Positions 1 through 9,003 of a stretch of DNA of 64,000 nt are shown one piece after another. The stretch spans positions 188,624 to 252,623 of the forward strand of contig NZ_JAKEVF010000001.1 in assembly GCF_022398315.1 (NCBI RefSeq), written 5' to 3'. This stretch comes from Shewanella sp. Isolate11. Lineage in GTDB: Bacteria > Pseudomonadota > Gammaproteobacteria > Enterobacterales > Shewanellaceae. Made by a program: the position numbers and the translations under genes. Each line of letters opens with the position of its first letter. Positions within the stretch are counted from its first letter, which is position 1. The notes below the pieces were generated by a model. The model saw only the letters and a list, made by a program, of their open reading frames with translations, was not told the DNA's origin and did not search any database.

Positions 1-831
1 AAAGTACCGGGCCGAGTCTCTCAGGTTCTAGTACGCCGAGGAGATAAAGTTGCCGAAGGCGATCTGTTGTTTGCCATCGATAGCCCTGAGCTGGATGCCA
101 AATTAATGCAGGCACAGGGTGGCCGAGATGCAGCCAAAGCGATGCAACTTGAGGCAGATAATGGCGCGCGTAAACAGCAAGTCACCGCCGCTAAAGAACA
201 GTGGCTTAAGGCAAAAGCCGCCGCGACGCTCGCCGAGACCACTTATCAACGAGTCGAAGTATTATTTAACGAAGGTGTGTTGGCCAGACAGAAACGCGAC
301 GAAGCCTTTACTCAATGGCAGGCGGCGAAATACACAGAGCAGGCGGCTTATGCCATGTACCAGATGGCCGATGAAGGCGCGCGTGATGAAACCAAAGCGG
401 CGGCCGCGGGCAATGCTCGCAGAGCCGAAGGTGCGGTAAATGAAGTCAGTGCCATCATGGCCGATAGTCAGATGCGCGCGCCAAAATCTGGCGAAGTGAG
501 CGAAGTGCTATTACGGGGTGGTGAGCTTGCTCCTAGCGGTTTTCCTGTCGTCAGCCTTATCGATATGAGCGACGCATGGGCATTGTTTCAAGTACGAGAA
601 GACAGACTCAAGGCCTATAAAGTTGGCCAACAAGTGCAAGTGGAGATCCCTGCTTTGGGTAACAGTTATCGTTTTACCATCGCGCATATTAGCGTGATGG
701 GACATTTCGCTACTTGGCGCGCCACCGAAACTGGCCATGACTTCGATATGCGAACCTTCGAAATGGAGCTTCGTCCTAGTCAGCCGATTGCAGATCTGCG
801 AGTCGGTATGACCACTTTGTTAGCGCAATAA
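1..831 (+). CDS. HlyD/EmrA-type membrane fusion protein, 5' end outside window
   Basis: The reading frame is open from base 1, so the start codon lies upstream; 276 residues are visible. They show the second part of a biotinyl-lipoyl domain (RRGDKVAEGDLLF), a long Ala/Glu/Lys-rich helical hairpin expected to be coiled coil (about residues 35-150), the returning lipoyl strand (RAPKSGEVSEVLLRGGEL) and a beta-barrel domain. This is the layout of periplasmic adaptors that join an inner-membrane exporter to an outer-membrane channel. Two ABC-2 permease genes follow (11 bp, then 1 bp gaps), so it is probably the adaptor of that exporter. Substrate unknown. Family assignment is confident; the partner outer-membrane channel is not visible. 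Confidence 0.9.
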   Translation, partial: KVPGRVSQVLVRRGDKVAEGDLLFAIDSPELDAKLMQAQGGRDAAKAMQLEADNGARKQQVTAAKEQWLKAKAAATLAETTYQRVEVLFNEGVLARQKRDEAFTQWQAAKYTEQAAYAMYQMADEGARDETKAAAAGNARRAEGAVNEVSAIMADSQMRAPKSGEVSEVLLRGGELAPSGFPVVSLIDMSDAWALFQVREDRLKAYKVGQQVQVEIPALGNSYRFTIAHISVMGHFATWRATETGHDFDMRTFEMELRPSQPIADLRVGMTTLLAQ

Positions 832-842
832 CGGTTAAACTG

Positions 843-2120
843 ATGCTCAGCTCGAGCCCTGATTTTAAATCAAAGTCGAAACCCAATTCGAAACTAGAGT
901 CGCAATCAAAGTCGATGCTTATTGCAATACAAGCGTCGACGCCTGACTCTATTTGGGGATTGATTAAACGTGAATTGCTTGCGTTGTGGCATGACCCATG
1001 GCAACTGGCGTTGGTGAGTTATATTCCCATCTTGGGAATTTTAGGCTTGTGGTGGTTATTCAGTGCCGGTCATCCGCAGCAACTGCCCGTGGCGATTGTC
1101 GATCATGATAATAGCCAAATGAGTCGCATGTTGACTCGTAACCTGCAAGCTAATTCAGTGATCTCAACGTTACATTATCAAGACGTTGCCAGCGCTAAAG
1201 CGGCGATGGAAAGTTCCACGGTTTATGCCATGGTGCAGTTACCACATCAATTGCAGCATGATCTGTTAACCGGACATCAGCCGAGTATCGATATTCGTTA
1301 TAACAGCCAATACTTGTTAGTCGGCAAGCTGTTATCGAGCCAGTTGCAGTTGAGTCTGGCCGCTGGGCTTAAAGATAAAGCGTTGTTGAAGCAACTGGCT
1401 GCCGGGGTGCCTAAGGTACAAGCAGAGGTGAACCTTCACCTCATTGAAACCCAAATCAGCCCGTTATATAACGCCAATACCAACTATGTGGTATTTCTAT
1501 TACCGCCAGTGTTGTTGGCATTGGTGCAGATTCTGGCAATGTTAGTGTTTGCTAACTCACTCAATCGAGAGTTGAACTGCAGCAGCCTCAAATTATGTTT
1601 CGATGCAGGGATTTACCGAGTCATCGTCGCCAAGCTGATGGTTAATACGCTGTTGCTTTTACTTCACGGGGCGTTGATCTTCAGCTTGTTATATGGGGTG
1701 CTTGGTTTGCCGTTGGCGGGCGATCCTTTGCAGTTACTAATCGCACAATTTGTGATGCTGATGGCGGTGTGGCTTATCGTGTTAACCATCTTCTTTATGC
1801 TGCAGGAGAGCGCCCGGGTGATCAGCTTCTGCACCGCGTTATTTGCGCCAGCTTTTGCTTTTATGGGAGTGACATTTCCGACTCAAGAGATGCCATTGAT
1901 TGCCCAGTGGTGGCGGCAGATCATGCCATCGAGTCATTATATTGAAACTCATATCGGCGTGGTGAGTTATGGCCAAGACTATTTGACCCTTGCCCAGCAA
2001 TTGACTAGCTATTGGGGCTTTGCCGTATTAATTCCGCTGATTGGCTTGTTGATTAACCGTGGTCTTAAAGGGGAGTCTTCAGCTGACTCGCAAGCTAACA
2101 ACATGGCCAAGGAGCATTGA
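843..2120 (+). CDS. ABC-2 type transporter permease (first of two)
   Basis: Inner-membrane permease of 425 residues with the YhhJ/YbhR-type plan: one transmembrane helix near residues 55-75 (SYIPILGILGLWWLF), a periplasmic domain of about 140 residues beginning LPVAIVDHDNSQMSR, then a cluster of about five helices from residue 215 to the C terminus. The N terminus before residue 40 is Ser/Lys-rich and atypical. The start is uncertain: ATG at 843 lies 11 bp after the preceding stop without a clear ribosome site, and an in-frame ATG at 915 is an alternative. No ATP-binding cassette is encoded in this or the next gene. It probably forms a heterodimer with the next gene product. Confidence 0.85.
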   Translation: MLSSSPDFKSKSKPNSKLESQSKSMLIAIQASTPDSIWGLIKRELLALWHDPWQLALVSYIPILGILGLWWLFSAGHPQQLPVAIVDHDNSQMSRMLTRNLQANSVISTLHYQDVASAKAAMESSTVYAMVQLPHQLQHDLLTGHQPSIDIRYNSQYLLVGKLLSSQLQLSLAAGLKDKALLKQLAAGVPKVQAEVNLHLIETQISPLYNANTNYVVFLLPPVLLALVQILAMLVFANSLNRELNCSSLKLCFDAGIYRVIVAKLMVNTLLLLLHGALIFSLLYGVLGLPLAGDPLQLLIAQFVMLMAVWLIVLTIFFMLQESARVISFCTALFAPAFAFMGVTFPTQEMPLIAQWWRQIMPSSHYIETHIGVVSYGQDYLTLAQQLTSYWGFAVLIPLIGLLINRGLKGESSADSQANNMAKEH

Positions 2121-2121
2121 G

Positions 2122-3255
2122 ATGACTTTTTGGCAACTTATGCTGGCCGAGTTTAAGGAAATCATCAGCGACAAAGCGATTGCCATTACCTTGTTTGGTG
2201 GGGTGGTGTTTTACTCTTTTTTGTATCCCTTGCCTTATCTGCATGAAGTGCCAACCCAGCAGCAGATTGTGGTGATTGACAAGGATCATTCCAGTCTAAG
2301 TCGAGAATTTATCCGTCATGCGAATGCCAGCCCCAAGTTACAGCTGGTGGCTGAAGTGCAAGATATAACTCAGGCACAAAAAATGATCGCCAAGGGTGAT
2401 GCTCATGGCTTGTTAGTGATTCCCGAGGGATTCCGCCGAGATTTACTTCGTCAGCAGGGAGTAACATTAGCCTATGGCGGTGATGCTAATTATTTTCTTA
2501 TCTATTCGGCGATTATCGAAGGGCTGATGTCCGTGGGGCTCGATAGCACAACTCAGATACAAGAGTTAGGTTTATTGGCAAAAGGTCAGGCGGCGAAAAA
2601 GGTACAACGGGATCTTAATCCAGTCACCTTGAACAGTGTTCCCGCGTTCAACCCCAGTTTAGGTTATACCTCTTACGTAGTGCCGGGCGTTCTGCTGTTG
2701 GTGTTGCATCAAACGTTATTGATTGGTGGTGGGATTCTGGGGGCAGGCCAGTGGCGGCAAGCGGGTTATTGGAATAGTGTCGGCGTGTTGCCGCTGATCA
2801 TGGCGCGAGTGGCGACATTGGGGCTGATATACAGCTTGTTTACCAGCTTCTATTTTGGCTTTTGCTATTACTGGTATCGAGTCTCAGTGCAGGCTGAATT
2901 ATTGCAAGTAGTGCTATTTTTAACGCCATTTATTTTATCGACCGCATTGGCGAGTGTTGCCTTGAGCTGTTTGTTTAGCCGTCGCGATCAACCTACCCAA
3001 GTGTTTTTACTGGTCTCTATGCCAATCTTGTTTGTCTCAGGTTTTATATGGCCGCTTGAATTGATCCCATCCCCCTTAATTTGGCTATCGCAATTGGTTC
3101 CGGCGGTGCTCTCTATTCAAGGGATGTTACAACTGAATCAAATGGGCGCAAGCTGGCAGAGTATCGCTCCTCTGTGGGGACAATTATGGGGATTAGTTGC
3201 GCTGTATCTGTTGTTGGCTTATTTCGGTGTGAAATACCGTTTATCTAAGAGTTAA
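2122..3255 (+). CDS. ABC-2 type transporter permease (second of two)
   Basis: Inner-membrane permease of 377 residues, a paralogue in layout of the gene just upstream. It has a first helix near residues 18-38, a periplasmic domain starting QQIVVIDKDHSSLSREF, and about five helices in the last 190 residues. The open frame extends upstream to 2059, but ATG 2122 is preceded by AAGGAG at 2109-2114 and lies 1 bp after the upstream stop, so that start is chosen. The pair plus the upstream adaptor look like one export operon. Two different permease genes suggest a heterodimer; the energising ATPase must be upstream of the window, encoded elsewhere, or absent. Confidence 0.87.
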   Translation: MTFWQLMLAEFKEIISDKAIAITLFGGVVFYSFLYPLPYLHEVPTQQQIVVIDKDHSSLSREFIRHANASPKLQLVAEVQDITQAQKMIAKGDAHGLLVIPEGFRRDLLRQQGVTLAYGGDANYFLIYSAIIEGLMSVGLDSTTQIQELGLLAKGQAAKKVQRDLNPVTLNSVPAFNPSLGYTSYVVPGVLLLVLHQTLLIGGGILGAGQWRQAGYWNSVGVLPLIMARVATLGLIYSLFTSFYFGFCYYWYRVSVQAELLQVVLFLTPFILSTALASVALSCLFSRRDQPTQVFLLVSMPILFVSGFIWPLELIPSPLIWLSQLVPAVLSIQGMLQLNQMGASWQSIAPLWGQLWGLVALYLLLAYFGVKYRLSKS

Positions 3256-3290
3256 GTGGTGGGTGAAATCGAGATAATTGTGGATATAAA

Positions 3291-3322
3291 AATAGGCATT
3301 TAAGTTAACTTAAATGCCTATT
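3291..3322. terminator. Perfect 32-bp palindrome, probable terminator
   Basis: Two 16-base arms (AATAGGCATTTAAGTT and its exact reverse complement) meet with no spacer, so a transcript would fold into a stem with a small TTAA loop. It is followed on the plus strand by TATTTTG, a weak U-run. It lies 35 bp after the ABC-2 permease operon and upstream (3' side) of the convergent TPR gene, so it could serve both directions. Confidence 0.7.
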
Positions 3323-3453
3323 ATTTTGATTCTGATCCCTGCGAGTCACGTGTCTGTTGCCGATTCAGGCGGGTTTGAATCCCTTGACGGTGTAACTCGG
3401 TAAATCTATTTGTCAGCGACGCTTTGAGGTGAAACCTTAGAGCGTGTTGCAAA

Positions 3454-3942
3454 TTATAGACCTGCAGTTTGGATACTGTTTAGTGCTGTTTCTAAGCGAG
3501 TCAGGTTGTGCTTGTAGATGCTGTTTTCTTTGGCTTCTACTGCACGTTTAAAGTCAGCTAGTGCACCTAAGTTATCGTTTTTCATCAGTTTCATCACACC
3601 GCGGTTGTTGAAGGCATAAGCGCGAATCTCTTTGCTTGCTGCGAGTGAGGTGTGGAGTGCGCCGTCTACTGCTGCGCTGCAGGCTTTCTCTGCTTCATTA
3701 AACTGAGCTAACTTAGTGTAACCTACGCATAGGTTTAGGTTACGAGTGTAAGTATCTAATTCATCTGCCTCGGCTGACTGGGTCATTTGTACGCCATGAG
3801 CCACATCGCCAGATTGCAGTGCTTCAACGCCAGGAGTATCTTCAATGACTACCATTTTGTACTGACTTTTTTCGAAATCAGCAAAAGCAGTGCTAGAAAT
3901 GGTAAGTAGAATACCTGCGGCAATTAATTCTAATGTTTTCAT
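3454..3942 (-). CDS. Periplasmic tetratricopeptide-repeat protein
   Basis: Protein of 162 residues with a Sec signal peptide (MKTLELIAAGILLTISSTAFA, cleavage after about residue 21; written here with its hydrophobic core at residues 6-18). The mature part holds TPR-like helices: LCVGYTKLAQFNEAEKACSA and NRGVMKLMKNDNLGALADF, with the usual small residues at helix-packing positions. TPR proteins are protein-binding scaffolds; the partner is unknown. ATG at 3942 has an AAGGG ribosome site. It is monocistronic and convergent with the upstream export operon. No catalytic motif was seen. Confidence 0.75.
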   Translation of the reverse strand: MKTLELIAAGILLTISSTAFADFEKSQYKMVVIEDTPGVEALQSGDVAHGVQMTQSAEADELDTYTRNLNLCVGYTKLAQFNEAEKACSAAVDGALHTSLAASKEIRAYAFNNRGVMKLMKNDNLGALADFKRAVEAKENSIYKHNLTRLETALNSIQTAGL

Positions 3943-4088
3943 TTCGTCTATCCCTTTGTGAGTAGTAGCCCCTCGCTACAGGGCTAAATTTAGAGAGATC
4001 GCAGGCGAATGACAAACGAGAAAAACTGCTTCGATGGGTTAATTTTTTTCACTCATAGGGTTACAGCCTAATTAAACTGATGTTATTG

Positions 4089-4982
4089 CTAGATATCGTT
4101 TGAGTAAGTAAAGCGTTTCACAACCCAATCAATCAACAACTTAACTTCTTTTTTAGGTTGTTCTTTACCATGATGGATCAAAAAATAGCGGTCATGGCTG
4201 GTCAGTGCGGGTGGGAAAAGTTGGATCAAATTTCCACTGTCAAACCAAGCTTGACTGATTGGCAGGGGAACCAAAGCGACGCCTATGCCCTGTTCGGCGG
4301 CTCTTGCCACACTAAACATACTGTCGAGCTGGATGATCTGTTTCGGCTCAAAATCATCGAAACCTATGTTGTCAGCCCATTGATGCCAGGCGTGTGGACG
4401 TGCCTGATGCAGGATTAATGGAGTATCGGTAAGGGCTGCATATCCTTTGGCAGCAATCTGCTTATAGAGGGCTTTATTACAGGCTGGCACATAGGTCAGC
4501 GGAAACAGATCGAAGTTATGATCGGTTTGGGGTCTGTTACCTGATAGCACGATAGAAAGATCGGTATGGGTTTGCTGCTCGGAGCGAGTTTTTACGGTTT
4601 CTAGCTTAAGGTTGATATTGGGGTATTGTGTCGACCAACCCACCAATTGCGGTACAAACAATTCGCTGGCAAAAAACTCAGGCATAGAGATGCTCACTTC
4701 CAGCATCTGATCGATATGACTAAATTCATTCACTGTGGTGGTTAACTGCTGCATGAGCGGTTCTATCTGCTCGTAGAAGCGCGCGCCCGTTTCAGTGAGC
4801 GAGATAGAGCGAGTCTGACGGATAAACAGCGTTTGCTGTAGGTTCTCTTCTAGCTGTTTGATTTGATGACTAACAGCAGAAGGAGTAAGAAACAGCTTTT
4901 TAGCCGTTTCTTTAAAACTTAAACATTCAGCGGCGACACAAAAACAACGTAAGCCTCGAAGTGAGGTATGCAAAGGTAGCAT
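4089..4982 (-). CDS. LysR-family transcriptional regulator, GcvA-like
   Basis: Protein of 297 residues. An N-terminal winged helix-turn-helix occupies about residues 8-66 (FKETAKKLFLTPSAVSHQIK, then QLEENLQQTLF), followed by a two-lobed effector domain. The N terminus LPLHTSLRGLRCF is in the style of the GcvA/AmpR subgroup. LysR proteins usually regulate a divergent neighbour, but the gene upstream (darP) runs in the same direction with a 191-bp gap, so the target is not evident. Effector unknown. The start at 4982 is the first codon of the conserved N terminus; the ribosome site is weak. Confidence 0.88.
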   Translation of the reverse strand: MLPLHTSLRGLRCFCVAAECLSFKETAKKLFLTPSAVSHQIKQLEENLQQTLFIRQTRSISLTETGARFYEQIEPLMQQLTTTVNEFSHIDQMLEVSISMPEFFASELFVPQLVGWSTQYPNINLKLETVKTRSEQQTHTDLSIVLSGNRPQTDHNFDLFPLTYVPACNKALYKQIAAKGYAALTDTPLILHQARPHAWHQWADNIGFDDFEPKQIIQLDSMFSVARAAEQGIGVALVPLPISQAWFDSGNLIQLFPPALTSHDRYFLIHHGKEQPKKEVKLLIDWVVKRFTYSNDI

Positions 4983-5173
4983 GTCATACTCTTAAGTTGT
5001 GTAACGAATCTTTCTGTAAAGCAAGGCCTAGGCCAGTTATTAACATTTTTTATTTCAAGGCGTTATAACGGTTTAGGCCAATGCGCGTATTTTCTTCAGC
5101 AATCAATGTCCAAATTGGTGCAAGCCCCGCTTCATGGCGAGGCGAGGGCGTGAAGGGTAATGATATTTGGAAA

Positions 5174-5713
5174 TTATTCTGTTATTTCGGCTTTGATATA
5201 TTTCACCAGTTCGGTGGCCGACTTTGAGGTGGCTTCCGGCTTCTTAGTCAGCTCTTTATTAGCCTGACGTACAAGTTGTCTTAGCTTCTGTCTTTCCAGC
5301 GCTGGATATTGCTCAATCAGTGCTTGAATTGCATCATCACCGCCACTGAGTAACAGATCTTTGGTCTTTTCAGCCACATTTTGCTTTGAGCTTTCGTTGC
5401 GGTTTTGATTGAGTACATTTTTCAATGCTGCTTGTAATTCTTCAATATCGATATGACGCATCAACTTACCTATGTACTGTAAGTGACGACGATAGGCTTC
5501 GGTATTGATACGAATCGTTTTGGCTTTAAGTATGTTGTCATACAGAGATTCGTCGAGTTCAAGTTTGTCTAACTGGCTTTTGCTTAATGCCACCAGTTTA
5601 ATGCCAAGGTCTTGATAAACAGCGATTTCACGCTTAGCTTCGGCGCGACTGACGTACTCATCGTCGTGGTCGAAGGGCTGTTTAAAATGTTCTGAATCAC
5701 CAACAATTTTCAT
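5174..5713 (-). CDS. darP: Ribosome biogenesis factor DarP (YjgA, UPF0307)
   Basis: Protein of 179 residues, highly charged and mostly helical, matching my memory of the YjgA/DarP family: AKREIAVYQDLGIKLVALSK, LDESLYDNILKAK, then RRHLQYIGKLMRHID. In E. coli DarP associates with late 50S ribosomal precursors and helps maturation. The open frame begins at a TTG at 5719, but ATG 5713 starts the conserved sequence. It is divergent from pmbA, the same neighbourhood as in E. coli, which supports both calls. The 297 bp between the two starts hold the two promoters; no operator stood out. Confidence 0.93.
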   Translation of the reverse strand: MKIVGDSEHFKQPFDHDDEYVSRAEAKREIAVYQDLGIKLVALSKSQLDKLELDESLYDNILKAKTIRINTEAYRRHLQYIGKLMRHIDIEELQAALKNVLNQNRNESSKQNVAEKTKDLLLSGGDDAIQALIEQYPALERQKLRQLVRQANKELTKKPEATSKSATELVKYIKAEITE

Positions 5714-6010
5714 AATCAACTATCTCGCGGGTCCGTTGACCCTTTCTATTCTGTATCTGTGTCTGCTTTTTAGAGTGCCAATAGGCTGAACTTGTGTCTG
5801 GATATCATGGTTGATACCCAATACGTTGGCCGAAGGAGTCATCTCACTTTGAAAGATAAACAGACTCTGATAATAACTTTGTTAATAATAACATTTCCTT
5901 GCTATATCGCCTATTGAGAGAAGCAGTTATTTAGTGGAGAAGTTATTTAATGTGAAACCAAGTCGGGTTTGTTATGCTACAGAAATCCGAGATAATTAAA
6001 GAGTAGATTT

Positions 6011-7351
6011 GTGCCTTCACCTAGCATCGACACTGAACTGGATTCACTAAAAGACGCCGTTTCTATGGCATTAGAATATGCCGCAACCTTAGGCACATCA
6101 GGTGCTGAAGTTGCCATTAGTAAACAGCAAGGGTTATCGGTATCGACTCGATTAAAAGAGGTTGAAACCGTTGAGTTTAATAAAGATGGTGCCTTAGGCA
6201 TCACCTTGTTTAGAGACGGTTGCAAAGGCAGTTCATCCACTTCAGATTTAAGTCCAGAGGCGATTCGTCGAGCGGTGAAAGCGGCGGATGATATCGCTAA
6301 ATTCACTTCAGAAGATCCTTTCAATGGCCTGGCTGATGCCGAGCTAATGGCTAAGCACATTGACGATCTTGAGCTGTATTATCCACAAGATACCCCTCCG
6401 GCAGAGCTAGAACAGCTTGCCGCCCGCGCCGAAGAAGCCGCATTGAGTTACGATAGCCGCATTAAAAACTCCGACGGTGCCAGCGCCAATGCTCATACTG
6501 GAGCAAAGGTTTATGGTAATAGTCACGGGTTCTTAAATGGTTATGTCAGTTCTCGTTACAGCTTGAGCTGTGTCGTGATTGGTGAGCAAGATGGCCATAT
6601 GCAACGTGATTATGATTACACAGTGGCACGTAAATTTTGCGACCTGTGGACACCTGAAACCGTGGGCAACAAAGCGGCACAAAAAACCGTAGATCGACTC
6701 GGCGCGCGTAAAATTGCCACGACTAAGTTACCTATTTTGTTTGCTCCCGATGTGGCAACTGGCTTGATTGGCCATCTGGTGAGTGCGATTAGCGGTAGCA
6801 GTTTGTACCGCCAATCCAGCTTCTTACAAGATGCTATCGATACCCAGATTTTCCCTGAGTGGTTCAGCATCGCCGAACAGCCTCATCTGAAAGGTGCCTT
6901 TGCCAGTGCTTGGTATGACAGCGAAGGGGTAGCGACAATCGATCGCGATATTATCGACAGTGGGGTTTTATCGACTTATCTGTTAACCAGTTATTCGGCG
7001 CGTAAGCTGGGATTGACCAATACAGGCCATGCTGGTGGTATTTATAACTGGACTCTGTCTCATAGTGGTCAAACCTTCGACGAGCTAGTGAAACAGATGG
7101 GCACAGGACTGATTGTTACCGAAGTTATGGGACAAGGCGTTAATGGTGTCACCGGTGATTATTCACGTGGTGCGGCTGGTTTTTACGTTGAAAACGGTGA
7201 GATCCAATATCCCGTCGAAGAGATCACCATCGCCGGAAACCTTAAAGATATGTACCGTAATATTATAGCCGTGAGTAAAGATAGAGACCTGCGCTCATCG
7301 GTACGTACCGGCGGTATCTTACTCGACGAGATGAAAATCGCGGGTAACTAA
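6011..7351 (+). CDS. pmbA: Metalloprotease-related PmbA (TldE)
   Basis: Protein of 446 residues, close to the 450 of E. coli PmbA, and similar along its whole length (SGAEVAISKQQGLSVSTR, FNKDGALGITLF, YGNSHGFLNGYVSSRYS, TGDYSRGAAGFYVENGEIQ). PmbA forms a heteromeric cytosolic protease with TldD, which carries the zinc site; known roles are microcin B17 maturation and degradation of CcdA antitoxin. No HExxH motif is present, as expected for the PmbA subunit. The start is GTG at 6011 with an AAGAG ribosome site. tldD is not in the window. Family assignment is secure. Confidence 0.97.
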   Translation: MPSPSIDTELDSLKDAVSMALEYAATLGTSGAEVAISKQQGLSVSTRLKEVETVEFNKDGALGITLFRDGCKGSSSTSDLSPEAIRRAVKAADDIAKFTSEDPFNGLADAELMAKHIDDLELYYPQDTPPAELEQLAARAEEAALSYDSRIKNSDGASANAHTGAKVYGNSHGFLNGYVSSRYSLSCVVIGEQDGHMQRDYDYTVARKFCDLWTPETVGNKAAQKTVDRLGARKIATTKLPILFAPDVATGLIGHLVSAISGSSLYRQSSFLQDAIDTQIFPEWFSIAEQPHLKGAFASAWYDSEGVATIDRDIIDSGVLSTYLLTSYSARKLGLTNTGHAGGIYNWTLSHSGQTFDELVKQMGTGLIVTEVMGQGVNGVTGDYSRGAAGFYVENGEIQYPVEEITIAGNLKDMYRNIIAVSKDRDLRSSVRTGGILLDEMKIAGN

Positions 7352-7380
7352 AAAACATGGCTGCTGCCATTAATGATGAA

Positions 7381-7407
7381 AACGAGCACAGGTTGCTCGT
7401 TTTTTTA
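7381..7407 (+). terminator. Rho-independent terminator of pmbA
   Basis: AACGAGCA and TGCTCGTT form an 8-bp stem around a 6-base spacer region, followed by a run of T to 7407. It lies 30 bp after the pmbA stop and upstream of the ars operator. Confidence 0.9.
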
Positions 7408-7463
7408 TGCTTGTTTTCAGGATATTTTGACTCGAAAAATCATGCCATAAAAGTTTAACTTGA

Positions 7464-7499
7464 ATATATGAAAATCCATATATATGATTTTTCATATAT
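7464..7499. promoter_or_regulatory. ArsR-type operator (interrupted dyad) before arsR
   Basis: ATATATGAAAATC at 7464-7476 is mirrored by GATTTTTCATATAT at 7486-7499, differing by one inserted T, around a 9-base AT spacer. AT-rich dyads of this kind immediately before the regulator gene are typical ArsR/SmtB operators. The dyad covers the ATG at 7468, which is one reason to place the arsR start downstream at 7519. A TTGACT at 7427-7432 could be a -35 box but no convincing -10 was found. Confidence 0.75.
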
Positions 7500-7518
7500 C
7501 AAATGCTGTGGAGGCCAA

Positions 7519-7860
7519 ATGGCGACTTCTCTGTTTAAAGCGCTTTCCGAAGAAACCCGTTTATTGAGTCTATTGTTGATTCACTCCCAAGGGGAGTTGT
7601 GCGTCTGTGAACTGATGCACGCACTCGATGAAAGCCAACCTAAGGTGTCACGCCATCTGGCGCAGCTTCGAAAAGCAGAGCTATTGAGCGACAGACGTCA
7701 GGGACAATGGGTATTTTATCGTATCAATCCAGCGTTGCCACAATGGTCGGCAAATATTATCGAGCAAACCTTTGCCGGTAATAGTGCGCTAGTTGAGCCT
7801 GCGATAGCGCGTTTGCAACGGATGGGACAACGTCCTGCAAGAGCTAAGTCCTGCTGTTAA
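7519..7860 (+). CDS. arsR: ArsR-family arsenic-responsive repressor
   Basis: Protein of 113 residues with a winged helix-turn-helix (LFKALSEETRLLSLLLIHSQ, then QPKVSRHLAQLRKAELL). The metalloid site ELCVCEL at about residues 28-34 carries the Cys-x-Cys pair used for arsenite/antimonite sensing in ArsR; a second Cys pair ends the protein (KSCC). ATG 7519 is preceded by GGAGGCC, whereas the longer open frame would start inside the operator. It heads an operon with a GAPDH and ArsJ, so it presumably represses all three genes and is released by As(III). The 110-bp gap to the next gene is larger than usual but has no obvious terminator. Confidence 0.93.
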   Translation: MATSLFKALSEETRLLSLLLIHSQGELCVCELMHALDESQPKVSRHLAQLRKAELLSDRRQGQWVFYRINPALPQWSANIIEQTFAGNSALVEPAIARLQRMGQRPARAKSCC

Positions 7861-7970
7861 ATACGGTAGAGGGAAATATCCGGCAGCGGTCGGTGAGACC
7901 AGCCAAACTGAGTAAGTCATCTAAGTGAGTGATTAAGTTTTTATTTAAGTGGTAATTTCAGGAAAACGAC

Positions 7971-8981
7971 ATGACGATTAAAATTGGTATTAATGGCTTT
8001 GGCCGCATGGGGAGACTCGCGTTAAGAGCCGCGTGGGCATGGGACGATGTAGAGTTTGTACATATTAACGATCCTGCGGGGGACGCGACCACTTTAGCGC
8101 ACCTATTGAGCTTCGATTCTGTGCATGGAAAATGGCAGCATCAGGCCGTGGCCGAAGCGTCTCAAATTGTTATTGGTGATCAGCGCATCAATACTAGTCG
8201 CAACAGCAATATCGGCGATACCGACTGGTCGGGCTGCGATCTGGTGATTGAGGCATCTGGGGTGATGAAGTCGAAAACTCTGCTGCAAGCCTATTTAGAT
8301 CAAGGTGTTAAGCGTGTTGTCGTCACCGCTCCAGTGAAAGAAGAAGGCGTATTGAATATCGTGATGGGTGTGAATCATCAGCTCTACGATAAAGACAAGC
8401 ATCCGATAGTGACCGCAGCCTCTTGTACCACCAATTGTCTGGCGCCTGTGGTTAAAGTGCTACATGAGCAAATTGGTATCAAGCATGGCTCGATGACTAC
8501 CATTCATGATATTACCAATACGCAAACGATTTTAGACGCCCCCCATAAAGATCTGCGCCGTGCTCGTGCCTGCGGTCAATCTTTGATCCCAACAACGACA
8601 GGGTCGGCAACGGCGATCACCCATATTTTCCCTGAGCTAAAAGGCAAATTAAATGGTCATGCGGTACGCGTACCTTTGGCCAATGCTTCGATCACCGATT
8701 GTGTATTTGAGATGCAACGTCCGGTCACCGAGGCTGAAGTTAATGGGTTGTTTAAGCTGGCGGCAGAGGGTGAGCTTAAAGATATTCTAGGTTACGAAGA
8801 GCGTCCATTGGTATCGGTAGATTATAAGACAGATCCGCGCTCAAGTATTATAGATGCGCTGTCGACCATGGTGATCAATGAAACCCAGCTCAAGCTATAT
8901 GTCTGGTATGACAATGAATGGGGTTATGCAAACCGTACCGCCGAATTGGCACGTATGGTTGGCCGTATGGATAAAGCCTAG
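7971..8981 (+). CDS. ArsJ-associated glyceraldehyde-3-phosphate dehydrogenase
   Basis: Protein of 336 residues with the complete GAPDH plan: Rossmann NAD site [17 protein letters not shown] at the N terminus, catalytic cysteine in [11 protein letters not shown] near residue 150, TTTGSATAI, and the C-terminal [11 protein letters not shown]. In ars operons this enzyme acts on glyceraldehyde 3-phosphate with arsenate instead of phosphate and gives 1-arseno-3-phosphoglycerate, which the neighbouring ArsJ exports. The tight context (arsR before, arsJ 22 bp after) and the sequence [12 protein letters not shown], unlike the housekeeping enzyme as I remember it, favour this role over glycolysis. ATG 7971 follows a GGAAAAC ribosome site. 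Confidence 0.93.
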   Translation: MTIKIGINGFGRMGRLALRAAWAWDDVEFVHINDPAGDATTLAHLLSFDSVHGKWQHQAVAEASQIVIGDQRINTSRNSNIGDTDWSGCDLVIEASGVMKSKTLLQAYLDQGVKRVVVTAPVKEEGVLNIVMGVNHQLYDKDKHPIVTAASCTTNCLAPVVKVLHEQIGIKHGSMTTIHDITNTQTILDAPHKDLRRARACGQSLIPTTTGSATAITHIFPELKGKLNGHAVRVPLANASITDCVFEMQRPVTEAEVNGLFKLAAEGELKDILGYEERPLVSVDYKTDPRSSIIDALSTMVINETQLKLYVWYDNEWGYANRTAELARMVGRMDKA

Positions 8982-9003
8982 TCTGAATTAAGAGGAATTG
9001 TGG

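Noticed and set aside
7468..7518. ArsR start at the first in-frame ATG
   Set aside because: That ATG is inside the operator dyad and lacks a ribosome site; ATG 7519 follows GGAGGCC.
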